Below are positions 18,801 through 26,383 of a stretch of 64,000 bases of DNA, in pieces. The first letter of the stretch is position 1. Every line of letters begins with the position of its first letter. The stretch spans positions 1-64,000 of the forward strand of contig MENI01000112.1 of NCBI GenBank assembly GCA_001768195.1, given 5' to 3'. Origin of the DNA: Bacteroidetes bacterium GWA2_40_15. GTDB lineage: Bacteria; Bacteroidota; Bacteroidia; Bacteroidales; VadinHA17. The notes below the pieces were generated by a model that ran no database searches, was not told where the DNA came from, and saw only the letters and a program-made list of their open reading frames with translations. The position numbers were made by a program, and so were the translations under genes.

Positions 18801-18950
18801 CAGCTCTTCAATGCCTTTGTTTTTACAAAGTACACAGGATCTGACCCTGAAGTTTCAACTAACGGTGATACCAACCTGACACCTGGTATTGACAGAAACT
18901 CTGCACCACAGGCAATAACATACACCCTTGGAATTAATGTTACTTTTTAA
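15831..18950 (+). CDS. susC: SusC/RagA-family TonB-linked outer-membrane receptor
   Basis: A 1039-residue outer-membrane transporter that imports a nutrient with its SusD lid. The signal peptide ends near LVIAQ, followed by a carboxypeptidase-regulatory-like domain (ISGTVTSSEDGLPVPGVSV), the VDEVVVVAYGTQQKRDITGA TonB-interacting segment, a plug domain (VRGFNSI, MEILKDASATAIYGSRAA) and the long barrel ending in a strand (LGINVTF). I start at ATG 15831 because a signal peptide follows directly. The ATG at 15795 would come before the predicted transcription start. No glycoside hydrolase or regulator is adjacent, so the substrate is unknown. Confidence 0.95.
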   Translation: MKRILMLFSLLLFTGSLVIAQTVQISGTVTSSEDGLPVPGVSVIVKGTTIGALTGVDGKYILAVPQNSQALVFSFIGFRTFEAPIQGKNSIDVTLETDLFKVDEVVVVAYGTQQKRDITGAISTVSGKDISLMPVQSFDQALQGKAAGVNITMPNGVLNNPPVIRVRGFNSISSSSSPLIVVDGVPIFTGNLSGTNSFLNSLSDINPADIESMEILKDASATAIYGSRAASGVILITTKRGAAGNTKVTYDGYAGWTQPYNLFDVMNADQYIEHKNLARANNPASGLGFDFFVPTDANGNRIDTKWSDYVYQTGFQQNHAISISGATKNTSYYLSVGYTDQEGMVQKNSYNRKNARLNIDQKVNKYISISANISYSNGYSKAPNTGASFATAGAARLAFVLAPNLGPYALDGSGKYNINGSAIGNMGQPVANYGYYNPVAIFDLNKFTTENDRLLATLSATIEPFKGLTFKTVYGLDNVSIEDNLFQTGVTGDSYASNGLAWNQFNRPNRWTWTNTLNYNVTLSEKFNLGALAGIEEQFTSGKSWIGQKTNVNDVFFTEYHGSWTTAGMGTGGFYENYFLSYFGRLNFNFDRKYYFEVTGRRDGFSGLSEGNKFGNFGGASVMWNISKESFAESLNSIVSDLRLKASYGRVGNMSGINSYASLFLYNSGVYGAVPSWNFNQAGNPELQWEASSKFDLGLSFALLKDRIQADINWYYNNVDDLILNVPQSPSKGIPNNTVPANMGTMYNTGFEFTVTSYNITGPKLNWTTSLNLSTLKNEVTELAPGVTEIIGTTGGLEQTNRTLVGLPIGNIWAVETRGVDPATGRRIFVNAAGQEILYSHEAANKWTNRSDGSTASAITLAKDGKASGSPLPTLFGGIDNNLTYGNFDASLNLTYSMGFYVYNGSKAGLRDQRWWNNSVEVYENAWKTAGQVTNIPKPVMNDNVSNGSAFAISENVEKGNFLKVRSFSAGYSFRNFPEITGIERIRVYGQLFNAFVFTKYTGSDPEVSTNGDTNLTPGIDRNSAPQAITYTLGINVTF

Positions 18951-18960
18951 AGTTTAAAAT

Positions 18961-20439
18961 ATGATAAAGATGAAAAATACTTATAAGATATCTCTTATTT
19001 TATTCCTAACGCTGTTAGTGGGTGCATGCTCCAAGGATGACCTTACTCTTGCCCCTCAGACTGCGCTTGGCGAACCTAACGCCTTCGATACTAAAGAACG
19101 TATCGTCGGGCAGGTTAACGGACTCTATGCCTCAGTGAAGAACGGAGGTTTCCTTGGTGGCAGGTATTATGTGTACAATGACATCAGGGAAGAGAACTTC
19201 ATCCCTAAAAGTACAAACCTGGTTACCAACTATGCTACATGGAACCATACCGTTATCGGATCTACGAACGAGGTACAGAATCTCTGGGGTTTTGTTTATG
19301 CAAGCGTTAACGCAATAAACCTTTTCCTTACAGGTCTCGATGCAAACTATGCCTCTGGAAAACTTGCAACAGTCGGTGTTTCAGATGCAGAGTATAACCA
19401 GTATAAAGGTGAAGCCCTGGCATTGAGAGGGATATGCTACTTTTCACTGCTTCAGCTTTATGCACAGCCTTATAACAAGGATAATGGCGCAAGTCCCGGA
19501 CTTCCTTTGAGGCTTCTCGCTGAAAAAACTGCTGCTAATAATGATCTCGCAAGAAGCAGTGTAGCTGAAACTTATGCTCAGATACTTTCTGACCTTAATG
19601 CTGCAGAACCTTTACTTGCAACAAATAATGGATCTGCGCTTTTGAACGTAACCAGACTTCATAAGAATTCTGTTGCAGCATACAAAACACGTGTATATCT
19701 GCATATGAGTAACTGGGCATCAGTAAAGTCGGAAGCTGCCAAGATCGTTTCTGCAACTGCACCCTTTACGGCACCATCAGGCGTAGCATTCAGGCTTAAC
19801 ACAACATTTGCCGGAATCTGGGCTACCCCTTATACTTCAACAGAATCAGTATTCTCGATGCCTTTTACATCTACGAACCTTCCAGGTACTCAGAATGGAC
19901 TTGCTCACTATCATCACCCAAGTTCAAGTGAATCTTATTTTCTGAATAAGGAACCAGGCACAGCATATGCAATGCTCGTTGCAGCTGATGCAAGAAAAGT
20001 GTTGTTCCAGACTGGTACTGTATCAGGAAATACAGAATATTTTGTGGGAAAATGGCAGAACTATACTGTTCAGGCTGACTATGCTCCTGTAATTCGCTAT
20101 GCAGAAGTTCTTCTCAATTATGCTGAAGCTATTGCCAAATCTGATGGTCTTACCCAGCAGGCAGTTGATCTTCTTAATGCAGTCAGAACTCGTTCATTCC
20201 CTGCCGGAACATACACACTTGCAAGTTTTGCGGATGTTAGTGCGTTCTTGACTGCAGTTATGAATGAGAGGAGTATGGAGTTCCTTGGTGAAGGTATCCG
20301 TAATATGGATATTCTGAGAACATATCAGACTATCCCCGGTAAGCAGAGTATTCCTGCTGTTCCAACTACAAGCAAGTCATATATATGGCCAATTCCTGAT
20401 AGTGAGATCAGTACAAACAAGCTTATGACAGTTAATTAA
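18961..20439 (+). CDS. susD: SusD/RagB-family nutrient-binding lipoprotein
   Basis: The surface lipoprotein partner of the preceding SusC. A lipobox (LLVGACS) follows a short signal peptide whether the start is ATG 18961 or the equally good ATG 18970. The body shows SusD TPR-like helices (GEALALRGICYFSLLQLYAQPY) and the C-terminal domain (VIRYAEVLLNYAEAIAKSDG, MNERSMEFLGEG, YIWPIPDSEI). It begins 10 bases after susC and is followed by a terminator. The pair has no dedicated enzyme next to it. Amino-acid or peptide uptake would fit the surrounding gene content, but that is inference. Confidence 0.93.
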   Translation: MIKMKNTYKISLILFLTLLVGACSKDDLTLAPQTALGEPNAFDTKERIVGQVNGLYASVKNGGFLGGRYYVYNDIREENFIPKSTNLVTNYATWNHTVIGSTNEVQNLWGFVYASVNAINLFLTGLDANYASGKLATVGVSDAEYNQYKGEALALRGICYFSLLQLYAQPYNKDNGASPGLPLRLLAEKTAANNDLARSSVAETYAQILSDLNAAEPLLATNNGSALLNVTRLHKNSVAAYKTRVYLHMSNWASVKSEAAKIVSATAPFTAPSGVAFRLNTTFAGIWATPYTSTESVFSMPFTSTNLPGTQNGLAHYHHPSSSESYFLNKEPGTAYAMLVAADARKVLFQTGTVSGNTEYFVGKWQNYTVQADYAPVIRYAEVLLNYAEAIAKSDGLTQQAVDLLNAVRTRSFPAGTYTLASFADVSAFLTAVMNERSMEFLGEGIRNMDILRTYQTIPGKQSIPAVPTTSKSYIWPIPDSEISTNKLMTVN

Positions 20440-20460
20440 TAATTACTGACTGAATATAGA

Positions 20461-20496
20461 AAAGGCTGTTCCTTAAGGGCAGCCTTTTTATTTTTT
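20461..20496 (+). terminator. Intrinsic terminator after susD
   Basis: AAAGGCTG pairs with CAGCCTTT around an eleven-base loop, followed by a T-rich tract. It lies 22 bases past the susD stop codon. Confidence 0.8.
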
Positions 20497-20665
20497 GCTG
20501 GTTGTTAATTGCTCGTTACTTGTTGCTTGTTGAACTTTAAACCTTAACCCTGGAACTTTGAATTCTAATACCCATCCCAGGCCCCCCGCCTAAGCGGGGC
20601 AGGCTCTCCCGGGAGGGGATCTATCGAGCACCCTGCTCCCTGCTCCCTGAGCCCTGAGCCTTTTT
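20497..20665. repeat. Low-complexity intergenic patch with heptamer array
   Basis: Holds a GTT/CTTGTTG-rich patch (20500-20533), two C/G palindromes (CCCGCCTAAGCGGGG and CTCTCCCGGGAG at about 20586-20616) and a heptanucleotide array at 20631-20660 (CCCTGCT twice, CCCTGAG twice). It separates the convergent susD and NlpC/P60 genes. No coding potential seen. Confidence 0.6.
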
Positions 20666-21430
20666 CTAATCCAGTATCCTTCTTATCATCCTCAGCCTAT
20701 GCGAGTAACCATTGATCTCCTTCTTGAATATCCCCTGGTGGTCAATGGAATCAATTCTTACCCTGCCTGAAGCATGTATTACCAGACCTTGTGACAGGAT
20801 CATCCCAACATGTGATATCTTCCCACGCTCATTATCAAAAAAGACCAGATCACCCGGCCCCGCGTCATTTATAAAATCTATCTGTTTGCCGGCTTCTGCC
20901 TGCTGCCAGCTGTTACGTTGTATTGCAGTGCCATGTATCTTATATAACATCTGGGTAAATCCCGAGCAGTCAAGTCCCGAGGGGACTCTGCCTCCCCATA
21001 TATAAGGACTGTTTATGAATCTCATTGCAGTATCTGTAATTGACTCTTTTGTTGATACATAGCTACTGCTGAAATCAGGTGAGGCTGTGTAAATATTACT
21101 GCCTGCAGTGAAGCGGCCGGTTTTAAAATCAGGATTGAAGATTTCACAACCAGCCTCCAGTACAATCTTTGTCTTATCGTTCTTATAGCAGAGCAAAGAG
21201 CGGTTAAGAACATTGCCTTTTGCATCGGAGTCATCAGCGGAATGTTGCAGATGATCGATATCTATCCATCCGGAATATTTATCAAATTCCGTTTCAATTT
21301 TCATCCAGTCTCCGGAGATGTCAGTTACAGTATATCTTTCTCCGAACAGTACCTGGCTCAACATCTCGTTTCTGTGTGAAGGCCCCGATCGCAGGGGTAC
21401 AAAAACGTTCTCACATATATATCTTTCCAT
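20666..21430 (-). CDS. C40-family (NlpC/P60) peptidase with SH3-like domains, probably cytoplasmic
   Basis: A 254-residue cysteine peptidase. Residues 1 to about 125 contain bacterial SH3-like segments (VPLRSGPSHRNEM, GWIDIDHL). The catalytic NlpC/P60 domain has Cys155 in GLDCSGF, His207 in ISHVGM and His219 in VIHASG. It lacks a signal peptide, which fits the YkfC/dipeptidyl-peptidase VI type that cleaves gamma-D-glutamyl-diamino-acid bonds of murein peptides taken up for recycling. Arrangement and length match that type. The precise substrate is inferred, and no murein-recycling gene is adjacent. Confidence 0.85.
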   Translation of the reverse strand: MERYICENVFVPLRSGPSHRNEMLSQVLFGERYTVTDISGDWMKIETEFDKYSGWIDIDHLQHSADDSDAKGNVLNRSLLCYKNDKTKIVLEAGCEIFNPDFKTGRFTAGSNIYTASPDFSSSYVSTKESITDTAMRFINSPYIWGGRVPSGLDCSGFTQMLYKIHGTAIQRNSWQQAEAGKQIDFINDAGPGDLVFFDNERGKISHVGMILSQGLVIHASGRVRIDSIDHQGIFKKEINGYSHRLRMIRRILD

Positions 21431-21490
21431 TATTCAGTAGTTTATTCAAAATTAGTAAATATTGCGGAAACTCCCGGCGGAACAAAGTCG

Positions 21491-21612
21491 TCATCCATTT
21501 GATATTAACCGCAAATCGCAAAGACATTGCGCAAAGATCACAAAGGATTACATATTAAACCATAAACTTTGCGGTCTTCGCGAAGACTTTGTGTCCTTTG
21601 CGGTTAATGGAT
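21491..21612. repeat. Phased inverted repeat (GCAAAG/CTTTGC)
   Basis: Left arm 21491-21546 has the units CCGCAAA, CGCAAAG, CGCAAAG and CACAAAG at roughly ten-base spacing. Right arm 21564-21612 holds their complements, ending in CTTTGCGGTTAATGG, which mirrors the left-arm ATTAACCGCAAA. It lies between the divergent peptidase and HD-domain genes. Confidence 0.75.
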
Positions 21613-21663
21613 TTAAATTTTAAGACAAACCTTTGTAATAAATAGAGGATCGAAAAAAATACC

Positions 21664-21671
21664 TAATTTTG
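21664..21671 (+). promoter_or_regulatory. Candidate -7 box of the 7TM-HD gene
   Basis: TAATTTTG fits TAnnTTTG. Implied transcription start near 21678, 27 bases before the ATG. Its presence argues that the short gene start at 21705 is genuine. Confidence 0.45.
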
Positions 21672-21704
21672 CAGCTGAAAATCAGCTACTAAACACCTGG
21701 TGCG

Positions 21705-23084
21705 ATGTCTTTAACTGAAAAGGCCGGTAAGCCGACAAAGAAAGATTTCCTGAATATCATTCTGTTCGTCACCAGTATTTTGGCTGTTGTAGCTGCAGGC
21801 AGGAGCATTACTGATTTTTTTAGCATTGATATAACAGGAGACATAATTATTGTCTCCACATGCTATCTGCTTCTTTATATATTCTTTTCCCATTTCCGTC
21901 ATGAGATACTATATGTATCAAGGAAAATATTTTTTATCCTGATTGTTATACTGGCATTCGTCCTTTTTACAGGGATCGTAACGGCTCTTCCTGATGAAAA
22001 CATGATTTATCTTATCCCCTTCACACTTATCCCTGTCGTTATAAGGATCTTCTATGATGCCAGGCTTGCATTGTTTGTACTGCTGATAACGTTAATGCTT
22101 GCTGGATTTATGGTAACTGATCCGTTTGAATTCATTTTTATGAGCCTGATAACCGGAGTGGTGGCCATCTTATCTCTTTCTGACATAAACCGAAAGTATA
22201 AGCTGCTCTTTTCGTCATTCATTGTTACAGTAACATACATTGTGATTTATCTCGCCTTAACAATCCGTAATACCGGTAGTATAAACAATCTGAGCCTGCA
22301 TGATATTAAATGGTTCTTCGGAAACGGATTATTGATTTTATCGGGATTTCAGCTTATTTCTCTGTTTGAGAAAAGGTTCTATTTCTTATCTGATTCAACA
22401 ATGCAGGAATTATCTGATTCAGATCACCCTCTTCTTCGCAGGCTTTCCGAAGAGGCTCCCGGTTCATATCAGCATTCGCTGCAGGTAGCCAACCTTGCCG
22501 AAGCTGCCTCCAGAGCAATTGGAGCAAATGTTTTGCTTGCGCGAACAGGTTCGCTTTATCATGATATTGGAAAAATTTCCGATCCATCATATTTTATTGA
22601 AAACCTGCTCCCGGAAAACAGTCCTCATCTGGATATGAATCCGGCAGAAAGCTCCCGAATCATTTTAAACCATGTGGATGAAGGAGTGCTTCTCGCACGG
22701 GAATACAAACTTCCTGTTCAGCTGATCGATTTCATCAGAACACATCACGGAACAACAAAAGCCTATTTTTTTTATAAGAAGTATCTGGAAATGGGGAATG
22801 ATGGGAAGGGTATGGAGAAGTATTTCACATACAATGGTCCCAAACCATTTTCACGTGAAATGGCCATAGTAATGATGGCTGATGCGGTAGAGGCAGCCTC
22901 ACGTACTCTTGAGAATTATACTGATGAGAGTATAAGTGAACTTGTTGAAAGGATAATCATTATTCAGGAACAGGAAGAACAGTTCTCGGATGCTCCGCTT
23001 ACCTTCAGGGATATTTCTGAAATAAAAGCTGTGTTCAAGAAGAGACTTTCAAATATATATCACTCCCGTATCGCCTATCCCTGA
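21705..23084 (+). CDS. 7TM-HD family cyclic-dinucleotide phosphodiesterase, lacking the extracellular domain
   Basis: A 459-residue membrane protein: about seven to eight hydrophobic helices in residues 15-230, then an HD hydrolase domain with metal ligands His257 (QHSLQ), His286-Asp287 (LYHDIGK), and later His residues in NHVDEG and RTHHGT. The domain order matches the membrane and catalytic parts of PgpH-type c-di-AMP phosphodiesterases. Those usually carry an extracellular 7TMR-HDED sensor of about 200 or more residues before the helices, which is absent here. A promoter box just upstream suggests this is the complete gene. Substrate (c-di-AMP) is inferred from family. Confidence 0.8.
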   Translation: MSLTEKAGKPTKKDFLNIILFVTSILAVVAAGRSITDFFSIDITGDIIIVSTCYLLLYIFFSHFRHEILYVSRKIFFILIVILAFVLFTGIVTALPDENMIYLIPFTLIPVVIRIFYDARLALFVLLITLMLAGFMVTDPFEFIFMSLITGVVAILSLSDINRKYKLLFSSFIVTVTYIVIYLALTIRNTGSINNLSLHDIKWFFGNGLLILSGFQLISLFEKRFYFLSDSTMQELSDSDHPLLRRLSEEAPGSYQHSLQVANLAEAASRAIGANVLLARTGSLYHDIGKISDPSYFIENLLPENSPHLDMNPAESSRIILNHVDEGVLLAREYKLPVQLIDFIRTHHGTTKAYFFYKKYLEMGNDGKGMEKYFTYNGPKPFSREMAIVMMADAVEAASRTLENYTDESISELVERIIIIQEQEEQFSDAPLTFRDISEIKAVFKKRLSNIYHSRIAYP

Positions 23085-23144
23085 GCCTTACTCCTTACGC
23101 CTTACGCCTTGCGCCTTGCGCCTTGCGCCTTGTGCCTTGTGCCC
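23081..23144. repeat. Heptanucleotide tandem array (TTRCGCC)
   Basis: Eight consecutive seven-base units from 23088 to 23143: TTACTCC, TTACGCC twice, TTGCGCC three times, TTGTGCC twice. It fills the gap between the stop codons of the convergent 7TM-HD and lolA genes. Confidence 0.85.
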
Positions 23145-23792
23145 TCATCTCATATCGATAATCTCCACACCCTTATACTTTTCAGGATTGAAGATGAAAG
23201 TCTCCTGTTCCGGTTTGAACTTCAGATTATATTCTTTAACAAGTATGGTTAATACCACTCCGTCATTCCTTTTGTATTCCATCCTCTTAAGATCTGTAAG
23301 TGTTTTTCCTATTGTCAGTCTCACCCTTGTCAGATCACTATCAGGTTCTTCCGGATATAGGTCGATTAACCAGGAATCAGGCTTTTCTTCGATCAGCCTG
23401 GTCTTAAACCCTTTTTTGTACATAGTGAAGATCTCTGAAGGCTTATTCTGGAAAGAGTCATCCTTATTGTCGGGCCTGGTAATTGTAACCTCTTTTTCAG
23501 CGACGAGATAGCTCCACGAAATATCTCCGTTAAACCAGGCTATGTTATCTTTAAGGTCGAGTTTGTATCTGTCTTTACTGATTATTACTGATCCGTTCGT
23601 GGTGTCGTGCCTGTTTTCAGCGAGATCATCAGTTACCAGGATGAATTTCATTGATACGGATGGAGCTCCGAGAGCATTTGAGGAGAATTTATCAAGTACC
23701 TTAACTGCCGCAGGATCTGTCTGTCCTGAAGCAATAAATGTAATAAACAAGACTGGTAAAAGTAGAATTATCCTGATTTTCATAATTTCCAT
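23145..23792 (-). CDS. lolA: LolA-like outer-membrane lipoprotein carrier
   Basis: A 215-residue periplasmic protein with a signal peptide ending near ASGQ. The mature part reads as an eleven-stranded LolA fold (LDKFSSNALGAPSVSMKFIL, YKLDLKDNIAWFNGD, WLIDLYPE). LolA ferries lipoproteins from LolCDE to the outer membrane. The start at 23792 abuts the ftsK stop codon, and ATG 23783 (MKIRIIL) is an alternative giving a cleaner signal peptide. The ftsK-lolA pairing is the same as in E. coli. Other Lol genes are not present. Confidence 0.8.
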   Translation of the reverse strand: MEIMKIRIILLLPVLFITFIASGQTDPAAVKVLDKFSSNALGAPSVSMKFILVTDDLAENRHDTTNGSVIISKDRYKLDLKDNIAWFNGDISWSYLVAEKEVTITRPDNKDDSFQNKPSEIFTMYKKGFKTRLIEEKPDSWLIDLYPEEPDSDLTRVRLTIGKTLTDLKRMEYKRNDGVVLTILVKEYNLKFKPEQETFIFNPEKYKGVEIIDMR

Positions 23793-26243
23793 TTATTCAA
23801 GACTCTTCAAAATCTGTTCCAAAGCTATAAAATCGGAGCAGAGAACGTCGCGGGCCTTGCTTCCTTCAAATGAACCAACAACACCTGCGGCCTCGAGCTG
23901 ATCAATTATTCTGCCGGCACGGTTGTAACCGATTGACAGTTTTCGCTGAATAAGGGAGGTTGAACCCTGCTGATGCTGGACAACAAGCCTGGCAGCATCT
24001 TCGAACATCGGGTCTCTCTTGCGAAGGTCCACCTCTATGGCTCCTGAATCGCTGTCGTCAACATATTCAGGCAGGTGCATGGCATCGGGATAGCCTTGCT
24101 GTGATCCTATAAAATCTGTAAGCTCTTCTATTTCAGGAGTGTCGATAAATGCACACTGCACCCTTACCGGTTCGTTGCCTGAAGAAATAAGCATGTCGCC
24201 CCGGCCTACGAGCCTGTCGGCTCCTGTTGCATCGAGTATGGTTCGTGAATCGACTGATGAAAATACCCTGAATGCAATACGTGTGGGGAAGTTTGCTTTG
24301 ATAAAGCCTGTTATTATGTTAGCTGAAGGACGCTGGGTGGAGATTATAAGGTGTATTCCTATAGCCCTTGCCAGCTGGGCAAGCCTTCCGATAGGGCCTT
24401 CAATTTCGCGGCCGGCAGTCATTATAAGATCTGCAAATTCATCTATTATGAGAACAATATAGGGCAGATATTTATGTCCTTTCTCCGGATTAAGCTTTCT
24501 CGATATGAATTTTTCATTGTACTCCTTGATATTTCTCGATTGTGCCGCTTTAAGCAGTTCAAGCCTGTTATCCATCTCAATACACAATGAATTAAGGGTA
24601 TTTATGACTTTCTGGGTATCTGTGATAATGGCATCCTCATCTCCCGGCAGCTTGGCCAGGAAATGTCTTTCAATTTTCATATAAAGAGGAAGTTCGACCC
24701 TTTTGGGATCGATCAGCACAAATTTGACTTCTGAAGGATGCTTCTTATATAGAATAGACGTTATAATTGCATTTATACCTACAGATTTTCCCTGTCCGGT
24801 TGCACCTGCAACCAGCAGGTGAGGCATTTTTGTCAGATCTACGATAAAGGGTTCATTGGTTATTGTTCTGCCCAGAGCCAGGGCAATATCAAACTTGGTT
24901 TCCTGAAAAGCCTTTGAGGTGATTAGCGACCGCATTGAGACCATTTCAGGTTTTTTGTTGGGGACTTCTATCCCGACTGTGCCTCTTCCGGGAATAGGTG
25001 CTATAATCCTTATTCCCAATGCTGAAAGGTTCAAAGCAATATCATCTTCAAGCGACTTGATACGGGCTATTTTTACTCCGCGCTCAGGAACAATTTCATA
25101 AAGTGTTACAGTAGGACCGATTGTTGCCGATATGCTCCTGATACTTATCTTATGGTCGCCCAGTGTCTTTATAATATTCTCCTTATTTTGAAATACTTCG
25201 CTGTTATCAAATGATGACTCTGATTTATGTTCCTTTAAAATGGTAACAGGCGGAAATTTGTATTTCGATAAATCCAGCCTCGGGTCGTAGTTTTCCATTA
25301 TCTTCTCTACCTCCTGGGCAGTAAGAATATCTTCTGCTTCCGGTCTGGATATATTAATCGGGACCACATCCTCCAAAGGCAGGTTTCGAATGTCATTATC
25401 AAGATCGTGTACTATCGGGCCTTTGGTAAGCTGTTCATCGCTCCTGTCCATGGCATCATCCTCTTCAACCCTCTCATTCAGGTTCCTGACCACAAACTCA
25501 ACAAACTCATTTTCTTCCTGTTCATCAATGGAAATATCATTCTCCGGCTCAGGATGAAGGGGATCAGGGACTATTTCTTCCTCAGCTATTTTAACATCAT
25601 CAGGTTTATGCTTAAAAAGAATCAGGAATGGTTTTAGAAATAGTCTGAAGGACTCAGGTTTAAAACTCAATGCGAAAATGAGGTAAGTAATGGTAATAAT
25701 TATTACCATTACCCCGGTTCCGGGTGATCCCAGAAAAGACTTAAGCCATTCCGTAATAAAATATCCCTGGGCGCCACCTGGTCCGCTTTTAAGGTAACCA
25801 TCTGCCACTCCGAAAATATAACTCAGGATGAGAGACAATATTATTGCAGCGAATGTGAACTTTGTAATAAGGTTTACAGGCTTTATTTTAGGAAATTTCA
25901 GAAGATATAGTCCGAGTGAGCCAAAGATCATGGGGATAAAAAATGCACCATATCCGAACCCAAAAGCCATTAAATACCTCGCCAGGAACAGTCCGCTTTT
26001 CCCTGACCAGTTTTTAACTTTAATCTCAGCACCTGATAATACTTCTGAATTTGGCAGGCTGTCATCGAACTTCCACCAGACCAGATATGAAATACAGGCA
26101 AGCAGGAGATACAGTGCAAAACCTGTAATAAGGATTCCGGCAATGAATTTGATCCTCTCGTCAGTAAAGAAGGATTTTGAGTTTGCAGAACCTTTAGCTG
26201 ATTTCGTATTCTTCTTGGGAGACTCTTCCTTCTCTTTGGTCAT
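23793..26243 (-). CDS. ftsK: DNA translocase FtsK
   Basis: An 816-residue hexameric ATPase that pumps chromosome termini through the division septum. Four N-terminal membrane helices (about 30-210) anchor it. A charged linker (about 230-320) is followed by the alpha/beta motor with Walker A GATGQGKS near residue 480 and Walker B VLIIDEFADL. The C-terminal gamma winged helix (SLIQRKLSIGYNRAGRIIDQ) reads the orienting KOPS-like sites. The linker is short compared with E. coli FtsK, as is usual in Bacteroidetes. It forms an operon with lolA, with no bases between stop and start. Confidence 0.96.
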   Translation of the reverse strand: MTKEKEESPKKNTKSAKGSANSKSFFTDERIKFIAGILITGFALYLLLACISYLVWWKFDDSLPNSEVLSGAEIKVKNWSGKSGLFLARYLMAFGFGYGAFFIPMIFGSLGLYLLKFPKIKPVNLITKFTFAAIILSLILSYIFGVADGYLKSGPGGAQGYFITEWLKSFLGSPGTGVMVIIITITYLIFALSFKPESFRLFLKPFLILFKHKPDDVKIAEEEIVPDPLHPEPENDISIDEQEENEFVEFVVRNLNERVEEDDAMDRSDEQLTKGPIVHDLDNDIRNLPLEDVVPINISRPEAEDILTAQEVEKIMENYDPRLDLSKYKFPPVTILKEHKSESSFDNSEVFQNKENIIKTLGDHKISIRSISATIGPTVTLYEIVPERGVKIARIKSLEDDIALNLSALGIRIIAPIPGRGTVGIEVPNKKPEMVSMRSLITSKAFQETKFDIALALGRTITNEPFIVDLTKMPHLLVAGATGQGKSVGINAIITSILYKKHPSEVKFVLIDPKRVELPLYMKIERHFLAKLPGDEDAIITDTQKVINTLNSLCIEMDNRLELLKAAQSRNIKEYNEKFISRKLNPEKGHKYLPYIVLIIDEFADLIMTAGREIEGPIGRLAQLARAIGIHLIISTQRPSANIITGFIKANFPTRIAFRVFSSVDSRTILDATGADRLVGRGDMLISSGNEPVRVQCAFIDTPEIEELTDFIGSQQGYPDAMHLPEYVDDSDSGAIEVDLRKRDPMFEDAARLVVQHQQGSTSLIQRKLSIGYNRAGRIIDQLEAAGVVGSFEGSKARDVLCSDFIALEQILKSLE

Positions 26244-26286
26244 TGCTGAATTAAGTTTTCCTTTGGGTTAGTTTAAAAACGCAATC

Positions 26287-26313
26287 CAAAGGTAATAATT
26301 TTGCTCCTTCAAA
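26287..26313 (-). promoter_or_regulatory. Candidate promoter of ftsK-lolA
   Basis: On the minus strand a TTTG (26310-26313) precedes TACCTTTG (26287-26294), a match to TAnnTTTG. The 15-base spacing is shorter than usual, so only the -7 box is persuasive. Confidence 0.3.
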
Positions 26314-26383
26314 AATATGTGTCAAAGTGATTTTGTTTCAATCCTTACAGACTGATTCCTGTTGCCTTCAGCCATCAGCCTTA

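Noticed and set aside
21664-21671. TTTG at 21632 as -33 partner for the 7TM-HD promoter
   Set aside because: The spacing to the -7 box is 28 bases, well outside the usual 18-21.
23116-23511. Plus-strand frame over lolA
   Set aside because: Antisense to a clear LolA gene and begins within a heptamer array.
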